A DNA stretch of 64,000 nt. Source: Acidobacteriota bacterium. Lineage in GTDB: Bacteria; Acidobacteriota; Thermoanaerobaculia; Multivoradales; Multivoraceae. Below are positions 57,584 through 64,000 of this stretch, one piece after another. The stretch covers positions 62,001 to 126,000 of the forward strand of contig JAPPFP010000009.1 of assembly GCA_028877275.1 (NCBI GenBank), read 5' to 3'. The notes below the pieces were generated by a model, which worked only from the letters and a program-made list of their open reading frames with translations, ran no database searches and had not been told where the DNA came from. How positions within the stretch are numbered: position 1 is the stretch's first letter; the number at the start of each line of letters is the position of its first letter. The position numbers and the translations under genes are program-made.

Positions 57584-58533
57584 TGAGTGAGGCGGCGCCG
57601 GTCATCGACCTCGACGGTCTCGGGGTTCGGTTCGGCCGGCACCAGGTTCTCGACGATCTGCGCGGCGCCTTCTCGGGCCGCGCGATCGGTCTTCTGGGTC
57701 CCAACGGCGCCGGCAAGACGACACTGCTGAACACCCTGCTCGGCTTCTACAGGCCGACTGCCGGCACGGCCCGCCTGTTCGGCATGGACATCACCGCCCA
57801 GGGCCGGGAACTGCGGCGCCGGGTCGGCTACATGCCGGAGCGGGACGCCTTCATCGCCGGCATCTCCGGCGTCCGCTTCGTGCGGCTGATGGCGGAGGTG
57901 TCCGGGCTGCCGCCGGAGGCCGCGCTGGAGCGCGCCCACGAGGTGTTCTTCTACGTCGGCCTGGGCGAGGCGCGCTACCGCAACGTGGAGACCTACTCGC
58001 TCGGCATGAAGCAGTTGCTCAAGCTGGCGCAGGCGATCGCCCACGGTCCGAGCCTCCTCTTCCTCGACGAGCCGACGAACGGTCTCGACCCGCCGGCCCG
58101 CCTGCGCATGCTGCGGCTGATCCGGGAGATCCGGGACTCGGGCAAGGCGCGGATCGTCGTGTCGTCGCACCTGCTCCGGGACGTCGAGGAGTGCTGCGAG
58201 GAAGTGCTCGTGCTGAACCGGGGCAGGATCGCCACTTACTGCAATCTGACCGAGGAGCGCCGGGCCAACCGCCGGTTCCTCGAGCTCGATCTGACCGCGG
58301 AGCGCGAGGGCGCGGGGAGCGGCTTTCGGGCCGCGATCGAGGGGCTCGGCTGCGAGGTCGCGGTGGTCAACCGTCGCCGGATCAAGGCCGTGCTGCCACC
58401 GGGAGTCGAGGTGCGCCACATCTACGCCTCGGCGATCGAGCAGGACGTGACGATTCTCCGCCTGGACTACAAGCGCACTTCGCTGGAGGACATCTTCCTC
58501 CAGGCGATGGAGGGCGACGATGGCCGTCTATGA
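57583..58533 (+). CDS. ABC transporter ATP-binding protein (first)
   Basis: 316 residues. Walker [10 protein letters not shown] (about 47-54), signature [16 protein letters not shown], Walker [14 protein letters not shown] and the switch His in VVSSHLL. CcmA/NatA type with a C-terminal extension of about 85 residues. It overlaps the anti-sigma gene and the first permease gene, so all five genes from the sigma factor on are one transcript; the sigma pair may control this exporter. Confidence 0.92.
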   Translation: MSEAAPVIDLDGLGVRFGRHQVLDDLRGAFSGRAIGLLGPNGAGKTTLLNTLLGFYRPTAGTARLFGMDITAQGRELRRRVGYMPERDAFIAGISGVRFVRLMAEVSGLPPEAALERAHEVFFYVGLGEARYRNVETYSLGMKQLLKLAQAIAHGPSLLFLDEPTNGLDPPARLRMLRLIREIRDSGKARIVVSSHLLRDVEECCEEVLVLNRGRIATYCNLTEERRANRRFLELDLTAEREGAGSGFRAAIEGLGCEVAVVNRRRIKAVLPPGVEVRHIYASAIEQDVTILRLDYKRTSLEDIFLQAMEGDDGRL

Positions 58534-59392
58534 CCACGGCTACAAGGGCTACGACGGTCCGCTGATGTCGGCGCGGAGCCGGTTCCTCGTCATCAGCCGC
58601 TACGGCCTGCGCGAGGTCTTCGCGTCGCGGCTCTTCCTGGCCTTCTTCGCCTTCTGCTTCGCCTGGCCGCTGGTGCTGCTCGGCGCCATGTACCTGCGCT
58701 ACAACGCGGAGGCGCTGGCCCTGATCAACCTCGACTCGGCCGATCTGCTGGACTTCGTCCAGGTCAACACCTGGTTCTTCCAGAACCTCTTCCTGCGCGT
58801 CCAGTTGTACCTGGCGTTCATCGTCGTGCTCGTCGTGGGGCCGTCGCTGGTGTCGGCGGACCTGCGCAACCGGGCGATGCCGCTCTATCTCTCGCGGCCG
58901 CTGACGCGGACCGACTACGTGCTCGGCAAGCTCGTCGTTCTCGGCGTCCTGGTTTCGGCGATCACCTGGGCGCCGGGGCTGCTCCTGTTCGCGATCCAGG
59001 CATCGCTCGGCGGAAGCGAGTGGCTACTGGAGAACTGGCGGGTCGCGCCATCGATGGTGGTCGTGTCGGTCGTGTGGCTGCTATGCATGTCGCTGCCGAT
59101 GCTGGCGATCGCGGCCTGGGTGAAGTGGAAGCCCTGGGCGCGGATCCTGTTCATGGGCGCGATCCTGACGGGCACGGCGTGCGGCCAGTTCTACAAGGAG
59201 TTCTATGACTCCTGGCTGGGCAGCATGGTCGTGGCGTTCGACGTGACGGACGCGCTCTCCGCCTCCGTCTTCGGCACACAGGGAGCCGTTCAGATGCCGG
59301 AAACGGCGGCCTGGCTCGCCGCAGCCGCGCTGGCCTCGCTGTCGGCGGCCCTGCTCTACCGGCGCGTGCGCGCCTTCGAGGTCGTCAAGTGA
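58520..59392 (+). CDS. ABC transporter permease (first)
   Basis: 290-residue inner-membrane protein with about six helices, of the ABC-2 type. The N-terminus [13 protein letters not shown] is a conserved lead-in seen in such permeases; helices include [25 protein letters not shown] and [37 protein letters not shown] segment precedes helix 3. Overlaps its ATPase gene by 14 bp and the second ATPase gene by 4 bp. Confidence 0.85.
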   Translation: MAVYDHGYKGYDGPLMSARSRFLVISRYGLREVFASRLFLAFFAFCFAWPLVLLGAMYLRYNAEALALINLDSADLLDFVQVNTWFFQNLFLRVQLYLAFIVVLVVGPSLVSADLRNRAMPLYLSRPLTRTDYVLGKLVVLGVLVSAITWAPGLLLFAIQASLGGSEWLLENWRVAPSMVVVSVVWLLCMSLPMLAIAAWVKWKPWARILFMGAILTGTACGQFYKEFYDSWLGSMVVAFDVTDALSASVFGTQGAVQMPETAAWLAAAALASLSAALLYRRVRAFEVVK

Positions 59393-60345
59393 GCGGCGAG
59401 CGCAACATCGTGATCCGGGACGTCTCGAAGTTCTACGGCGACGTGCTCGGCGTCAACCGGGTCGACCTGGAGATCGAACCCGGCATCACCAGCCTGGTGG
59501 GCCCGAACGGGTCCGGCAAGAGCACGCTGATGAACCTGCTCGCCGGCCTGCTGCGGCCCACGCGGGGCGAGATCAGCATTCTCGGTCTCCCGGTGACCCG
59601 ACCGCAGGATCTGTTCCGCCGCTTCGGCTACTGCACGCAGTACGACTCCTTCCCGCGCGGCGCCACCGGCTGGCAGTTCGTCTTCTCATACCTTCTGCTG
59701 CACGGCCTGGACCGTGGTGAGGCGGAACGCCTGACCGCCCAGACGCTGGAACGGGTCGGCCTGGTCGACTCGGCTCACCGACGGATCGCGGGCTACAGCA
59801 AGGGCATGCGGCAGCGGATCAAGCTGGCGCAGGCGATCGCGCACGGGCCCCAGGTCATGGTGCTCGACGAGCCGCTCAACGGCCTCGATCCGATGGTGCG
59901 CGCCGAGACGATCGAACTCTTCCGTCAACTGGCCGGCGAAGGCCAGCATGTCGTCATCTCGAGCCACATCCTGCACGAGGTCGACCTCCTGTCGGACCGT
60001 GTGATCCTGATCTCGAACGGCTACATCGTCGCGGAGGGCGAGGTGCCGGGCATGCGGGCGGAAGTCGAGGAAGTCCGCGAGCAGCCGCTGCAGGTGTTCG
60101 TACGCTGCGATCGCCCGCAGTGGCTCGCCGGCCGCGCCTTCGAGCTCGACCACGTCACCGAGGTCCAGCTTCACGACGACGGCGGCGGGCTCCACCTGCG
60201 CACCCGCGACGCGGACCGGTTCCTGCGCCTGGTCGCCGAACTCGTCGCCGAAGGCGGCGTGGAGGTCGAAGCGGTGGGCCCGGCCGACAGCGACCTGCAG
60301 GCGGTCTACCGCTACCTGGTTGATGAAGAGGAGGAGCCGTCGTGA
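59389..60345 (+). CDS. ABC transporter ATP-binding protein (second)
   Basis: 318 residues from GTG 59389. Walker [11 protein letters not shown], signature [16 protein letters not shown], Walker [14 protein letters not shown] and the switch His in [13 protein letters not shown]-terminal domain of about 90 residues is acidic. It is similar to the first ATPase and pairs with the following permease. Overlaps both neighbours by 4 bp. Confidence 0.92.
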   Translation: MSGERNIVIRDVSKFYGDVLGVNRVDLEIEPGITSLVGPNGSGKSTLMNLLAGLLRPTRGEISILGLPVTRPQDLFRRFGYCTQYDSFPRGATGWQFVFSYLLLHGLDRGEAERLTAQTLERVGLVDSAHRRIAGYSKGMRQRIKLAQAIAHGPQVMVLDEPLNGLDPMVRAETIELFRQLAGEGQHVVISSHILHEVDLLSDRVILISNGYIVAEGEVPGMRAEVEEVREQPLQVFVRCDRPQWLAGRAFELDHVTEVQLHDDGGGLHLRTRDADRFLRLVAELVAEGGVEVEAVGPADSDLQAVYRYLVDEEEEPS

Positions 60346-61196
60346 CGGTGGCCCAGGAGACGGCGGCGCGTCCTCGCATCGACTGGGCGCTGCTGGCGCG
60401 ACAGCTCGGCGGACTCGTGCGGCTGGAGCTGCGCCGGCTGTTGTTGACCCGCAGGGCGGTGATCCTGGGGCTCGCGTCGGCGGTTCCCGTGGCGATCGTC
60501 CTGCTGGTCGGCTCGATACCCATCGGCGGCCAGACGGTGTTGGAGCGGTTCGGCAACCGGATCGTCTACGAGACGATCTTCGAGACGGTCTTCCTGGGCG
60601 CGATCCTCTTCTTCGGCTGCCTGTACGTCTTCTTCAACCTGTTCCGGGGCGAGATCCTGGAGCGCAGCCTGCACTACCTGCTGCTGACGCCGCTTCGCCG
60701 CGAACTGGTCGTCGCGGTCAAGTACGCCGCGGCGGTAGCCGCCGTGACGGCGCTGTTCATGGCCAGCACCGTGTTCAGCTACATGCTCATCTACTTGCCC
60801 GTTGGCTTCTCGGGAGCGGTCGAGGACCTGACCGCCGGCCCGGGCGGTCGGCATCTTGTGGCCTACCTCGGCGTGACCCTGCTTGCCTGCATCGGCTACG
60901 GCTCGCTGTTCACGCTGGTCGGCATGGTGTTCCGGAACCCCATCATCCCGGCCGGCGCCCTCTACGTATGGGAGATGCTGCACTTCCTGCTGCCGCCGGC
61001 GCTCAAGAAGCTCAGCGTGATCCACTACCTGAAGGGCCTGCTGCCGGTGCCGCTCTCCGACGGCCCGTTCGCGGTGGTCGTCGAGCCGCCGCCGCCGGCG
61101 GTCTCGGTCCTTGGGCTGCTCGCCTTCGCCGCCGGCGTGCTCGCCGTGACCGCCCTGATCATCCGTCGCATGGAGATCCGGTACACCGAGGACTGA
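60342..61196 (+). CDS. ABC transporter permease (second)
   Basis: 284 residues from GTG 60342, about six helices: [88 protein letters not shown] and two at the C-terminus. ABC-2 type. Together with the second ATPase it makes another half-pair, so two complete exporters or one heteromeric exporter are encoded. Confidence 0.85.
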   Translation: MTVAQETAARPRIDWALLARQLGGLVRLELRRLLLTRRAVILGLASAVPVAIVLLVGSIPIGGQTVLERFGNRIVYETIFETVFLGAILFFGCLYVFFNLFRGEILERSLHYLLLTPLRRELVVAVKYAAAVAAVTALFMASTVFSYMLIYLPVGFSGAVEDLTAGPGGRHLVAYLGVTLLACIGYGSLFTLVGMVFRNPIIPAGALYVWEMLHFLLPPALKKLSVIHYLKGLLPVPLSDGPFAVVVEPPPPAVSVLGLLAFAAGVLAVTALIIRRMEIRYTED

Positions 61197-61213
61197 TCTG
61201 CCACCATAGGTGC

Positions 61214-61636
61214 ATGGCCACGATCGACATCGGCGGCCTCGCCATCCCCGAGCGCGCGCTGACGTTCAAGTTCGTCCGCGCTTCGGGCCCGGGCGGCCAG
61301 AACGTGAACAAGGTGGCGACGGCCGCGCAGTGCCGTCTGGACCTCGACGCGGCCGGCATCGAAGGCGGGCTGCGGCGTCGCCTGGAGGCATTGGCCGGGA
61401 AGCGGCTCACCGTTGCCGGTGAGATCGTCGTCTTCTGCGACACGCACCGCACGCAGGCCCGCAACCGTGAGGCGGCGCTCATGAGGCTTGCGGCGATGAT
61501 CGAAGAGGCTGCCGCCGAGCCTCGGCCGCGGGTGGCCACCCGACCGTCCGCCCGCGCCCGGACGAGACGGCTGGAGGCCAAGAGGCAGCGTGGCGCAACG
61601 AAGCGGCTGCGCGGTCCGGTCGGCGCGGACGAGTAG
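61214..61636 (+). CDS. arfB: Peptidyl-tRNA hydrolase ArfB (ribosome rescue)
   Basis: 140 residues from ATG 61214. The catalytic GGQ motif is in FVRASGPGGQNVNKVATAAQCRLDL, the RF-1-like domain without a codon-recognition domain. The Arg/Lys-rich tail (ARTRRLEAKRQRGATKRL) enters the empty mRNA channel in this family. It releases peptides from stalled ribosomes. Stands after the ABC operon by 18 bp. Confidence 0.93.
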   Translation: MATIDIGGLAIPERALTFKFVRASGPGGQNVNKVATAAQCRLDLDAAGIEGGLRRRLEALAGKRLTVAGEIVVFCDTHRTQARNREAALMRLAAMIEEAAAEPRPRVATRPSARARTRRLEAKRQRGATKRLRGPVGADE

Positions 61637-61639
61637 GTT

Positions 61640-62047
61640 CTACCTCAGCCCGCCGCGGCACGACACCGTCGTGAACCGGCCGCGGTCCGCCGTCTCGAGG
61701 TCGATCTCGATGTCCTGACCGCGGGTCAGTTCCTCCCAGACCGGATGATCGAGCGGCGGGCAGGCGATCTCCGCCGTCATGCGCTCCCTTTGACGACCGG
61801 GCATGATCATCAGGTCGCCGGCGAACTCAGGGATCACGATGACGCGATGGATGAGCGTGTCCACACGCTCCAACTCCCTGCCGACCCAGACCCTGGTCCA
61901 GCCCTGGCGCAGGCGCTGCGGCGACGGGAAGTCCAGGCTGTGCCGGTAGACGAGATCGGCGCTGACGTGGGGCGGAGAGCCGCACGAGACGGGCGCCAGT
62001 GCGGCGACGATCAGCGGTAGAAGCAGGCGGCGCATCGCGGCGGACAA
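61640..62047 (-). CDS. Small secreted protein, unknown
   Basis: 135 residues from TTG 62047 (GAGG 4 bases upstream), or 131 from ATG 62035. The N-terminus MRRLLLPLIVAALAPVSCGS is a signal peptide; the Cys could be a lipidation site, but PVSC is not a good lipobox. The body has VWVGRELERVDTLIHRVIVIPEF and MIMPGRQRERMTAEIACPP, no family recognised. It converges with arfB (3 bp apart). Confidence 0.6.
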   Translation of the reverse strand: MSAAMRRLLLPLIVAALAPVSCGSPPHVSADLVYRHSLDFPSPQRLRQGWTRVWVGRELERVDTLIHRVIVIPEFAGDLMIMPGRQRERMTAEIACPPLDHPVWEELTRGQDIEIDLETADRGRFTTVSCRGGLR

Positions 62048-62109
62048 ACTACCTCACTCCGCAGGAACGTGACAGTGCGACACGCCGTCGCGGTGGCTGA
62101 CGCTGCCTC

Positions 62110-62143
62110 CACACTGGGTGCGCCGGCGTCCTCGCCGGCATCC
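62110..62143. repeat. Short GC-rich repeat, copy 1
   Basis: CACACTGGGTGCGCCGGCG followed by TCCTCGCCGGCATCC. It matches 63527-63560 at 33 of 34 bases. GCCGGCG pairs with CGCCGGC around a four-base loop. It lies 50 bp before the start of the propeller gene. Confidence 0.7.
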
Positions 62144-62192
62144 GGCGCGAAGCGCCGGCTTCCGGCCGCGCCCCACGGCTATGCTTCGCCCC

Positions 62193-63521
62193 ATGAGGAC
62201 GGCAGCGCTTGTCGTGGCATCGTCAGTCGCCTTCGCGCCGTACGCTGCCCACGCCGACGACTGGCCGCAGTGGCGGGGCGCCGAGCGCCGCGGCGTCTGG
62301 CACGAGGACGGCATCCTCGAGCGCTTCCCCGAGGACGGCCTCCGCTTCGTGTGGCGGGTACCGATCGGTCCGGGCTACGGCGGCCCGGCAGTGGCCGCGG
62401 GCCGCGTGTTCGCGACCGACTTCGAGCGACTGTCGGGCAATCGGGGCCGGGAACGCCTGCTCGTGCTCGACGAAGCGACCGGCAAGCAGCTCTGGGAGCA
62501 CGCCTGGGAGACCAACCTCGCCGGCCTCATGCCCGCCTACTCGAACGGCCCGCGGGCGACGCCGACCGTCGACGGCGACCGCGTCTACGTGCTCGGCTCG
62601 GCCGGCTACCTGGCGGCGCTCTCGGTCGAGGACGGCAGTTTGCTCTGGCGGCACGACCTGGTAGCAGAGTACGAAGCGCCGGTACAGGCCTGGGGCTTCG
62701 TCGGCGCGCCGCTCGTGGATGGCCGGCAGATCATCACCCTGGTCGGCGGCGAACCCGACGCCATGGTCGTGGCCTTCGACCGGGAGAGCGGCGCCGAGCT
62801 CTGGCGCTCGATGGAAGTAGGCAACGAGCCGGGCTACAACCCGCCGGTCATCTACGAACTCGGTGGCCGGCGGCACCTCGTCGTCTGGCACCCGAAAGGC
62901 ATCGCCGGCCTCGACCCGGACGGCGGCGAGGTGTTCTGGCAGTTCCCCTACGAGGTGGAGTACGGGCAGACCATCGCCACGCCGATCCAGGACGGAAACC
63001 AGCTCCTCGTGTCGTCCGCCTCGCACGGCTCGACGCTGATCGAGGTCGCCGCCGCGTCAGGCGGCAAGCCCGAGGCCAGGATCGTGTGGAAGGGCAAGAG
63101 CAGCAGCAAGCAGGACCTCGACGGCCTGCACGCCTTCAACTCCACGCCCGCCTTCGACGGTGACATGATCTACGGTATCGGCGGCCAGGGCGCGCTACGG
63201 GCCATCGACCGCGCCACCGGCAAGGAGGTCTGGGCGACCTTCGAGCCCAGCGAGGACGCCCGCATCGCCACCGCGTTCCTGGTCCGCAACGGCGACCGCT
63301 ACTTCATCAGCAACGACCGCGGCGAACTGATGATCGCCCGGCTGAGCCGAGACGGCTACCACGAGATCGACCGGACCCGTCTGCTCGAACCGACCACCCG
63401 GAGCGTCCGCATCCGCCGCGAGCTCGGCAAGCTCCTCTGGGTCCACCCCGCCTACGCGAACGGCCACATCGTGCACCGCAACGACCGGGAGATCGTCCGG
63501 GCCTCATTGCTGGCTGAGTGA
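62193..63521 (+). CDS. PQQ-type beta-propeller repeat protein, secreted
   Basis: 442 residues from ATG 62193; earlier in-frame ATGs at 62181 and 62118 would precede the signal peptide. The signal ends AHA before DDWPQWRG, a sequence typical of secreted PQQ-like propellers. Repeats such as RLLVLDEATGKQLWE, VDGDRVYVLGSAGYLAAL, VDGRQIITLVGG and LRAIDRATGKEVW are the blades. Probably not a true quinoprotein dehydrogenase: the catalytic Asp-x-Asp/Glu calcium site is not visible. Function unknown; often near envelope genes. It lies between two copies of the short repeat. Confidence 0.85.
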   Translation: MRTAALVVASSVAFAPYAAHADDWPQWRGAERRGVWHEDGILERFPEDGLRFVWRVPIGPGYGGPAVAAGRVFATDFERLSGNRGRERLLVLDEATGKQLWEHAWETNLAGLMPAYSNGPRATPTVDGDRVYVLGSAGYLAALSVEDGSLLWRHDLVAEYEAPVQAWGFVGAPLVDGRQIITLVGGEPDAMVVAFDRESGAELWRSMEVGNEPGYNPPVIYELGGRRHLVVWHPKGIAGLDPDGGEVFWQFPYEVEYGQTIATPIQDGNQLLVSSASHGSTLIEVAAASGGKPEARIVWKGKSSSKQDLDGLHAFNSTPAFDGDMIYGIGGQGALRAIDRATGKEVWATFEPSEDARIATAFLVRNGDRYFISNDRGELMIARLSRDGYHEIDRTRLLEPTTRSVRIRRELGKLLWVHPAYANGHIVHRNDREIVRASLLAE

Positions 63522-63523
63522 CG

Positions 63524-64000
63524 TCACACACTGGGTGCGCCGGCGTCCCCGCCGGCATCCTCGCCGGTTGCGGTCACCGCTTGGGCATTCCCGACCGCCG
63601 CTGCTTCCTTTCGCCTTTGCCGGGTCCGTGAGACCGCGGAACTCACCAGACCCGCTATCAAGCCCACCAAGGGAAAGAGAAGCCACACGATGGCCCAGGG
63701 CGAGGCCGGGTCCTCCTCGATCTTCTCCAGTCCGTCTCGGGCGACATGCAGCAAGGCGATCGAGCCAGCGGGCACACTGAACCAGGGATCACGAAGTGCG
63801 GCTCCGACGGCCGACTCTTCCTCACCCGAAGTGGCCGCCTCCTCTGGGTTCGCCGGCTCGTCCTTCGGCCGCTTCTTCGAGCCGGTGGGGCCAATCAGCC
63901 CGAAGGCAAACGCGAGCGTTGCGATGCCCAGCCCCGCCAGGAACCAGACCGCCTGGTCGGTCCTCGGCGGCTCGGTGACCAGGTTCAGGACGAACCTCGA
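63524..64000 (-). CDS. Membrane protein of unknown function (partial, 5' end beyond window)
   Basis: Reading left from the window edge, the frame is open for 158 codons to a TGA at 63524. Two membrane helices are visible: about DQAVWFLAGLGIATLAFAFG and AIVWLLFPLVGLIAGLVSSAV, linked by an acidic, Lys-rich loop. The C-terminal tail (GEDAGGDAGAPSV) and the stop codon come from the short GC-rich repeat copy 2. No start codon or family can be given. Confidence 0.65.
   Translation of the reverse strand, partial: SRFVLNLVTEPPRTDQAVWFLAGLGIATLAFAFGLIGPTGSKKRPKDEPANPEEAATSGEEESAVGAALRDPWFSVPAGSIALLHVARDGLEKIEEDPASPWAIVWLLFPLVGLIAGLVSSAVSRTRQRRKEAAAVGNAQAVTATGEDAGGDAGAPSV
63527..63560. repeat. Short GC-rich repeat, copy 2
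   Basis: Same 34-bp repeat as at 62110, one base different (TCCCC for TCCTC in the loop). It overlaps the end of the last gene and supplies its last codons. The short match CACACTGGGTGCGC also occurs at 21834-21847. Confidence 0.7.

Overview
This is a high-GC, gene-dense bacterial window. There is an outer-membrane barrel protein, two or three lipoprotein candidates, many Sec-type signal peptides and a MurB, so the cell is Gram-negative in type. The mix of PEGA, PDZ, NHL and PQQ-propeller proteins, an ECF sigma/FecR pair, HisZ with short-form HisG, and DUF1015 resembles Acidobacteriota (Thermoanaerobaculia-like) genomes. That placement is an inference from gene content, not from a marker phylogeny. 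I see no rRNA, tRNA, CRISPR array or insertion sequence.

1-11.6 kb, mostly minus strand: the 5' part of a DUF1015 gene, clpB and a cbpA/dnaJ gene with an HspR-type (HAIR-like) operator upstream, a seven-iron ferredoxin, a ThiO-like FAD oxidase, and a run of secreted proteins (PEGA/PDZ, NHL/TPR, M48 protease/TPR) with overlapping ends. 11.6-16 kb: an unknown protein, a TRAP transporter (DctP plus fused DctQM), a membrane protein and an Smr protein. 16-25.4 kb: a 979-residue multidomain outer-membrane protein, murB, recA, a lipoprotein, a polyprenyl-phosphate sugar phosphotransferase and a GT4 glycosyltransferase. Three copies (A, B, C) of a long-stem inverted-repeat element lie here, each just after the stop codon of a gene and in the same orientation to it.

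25.4-31.8 kb, plus strand: the standard yceD-rpmF-plsX-fabH-fabD-fabG-acpP-fabF cluster for lipid synthesis.

32.5-48.5 kb is the centrepiece. Seventeen overlapping genes run without a break: aroDE, hisZ-G-D-C-B-H-A-F-IE, then trpE-G-D-C-F-B-A. In front is a consensus-like promoter and a 34-codon leader peptide ending WWAHGHGKG, so it carries adjacent Trp codons and two His codons. A 12-13 bp hairpin follows whose 3' arm contains the AAGGAGG Shine-Dalgarno sequence of aroDE. This looks like an attenuator that reads both tryptophan and histidine supply for one fused his-trp operon.

48.6-54 kb is accessory: a tiny membrane protein; a fusion of a Dph6-like PP-loop ATPase domain to an AraC DNA-binding domain; the start of a secreted protein cut short; and a minus-strand block of two VapC-type toxin-antitoxin pairs flanking an Nramp-like transporter, followed by a DMT exporter. 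54-64 kb: an ECF sigma factor coupled to a large zinc-finger/FecR anti-sigma protein, two ABC ATPase/permease pairs, the ribosome-rescue factor ArfB, a small secreted protein, a PQQ-type propeller protein bracketed by a short GC-rich repeat, and a membrane protein cut by the window edge.
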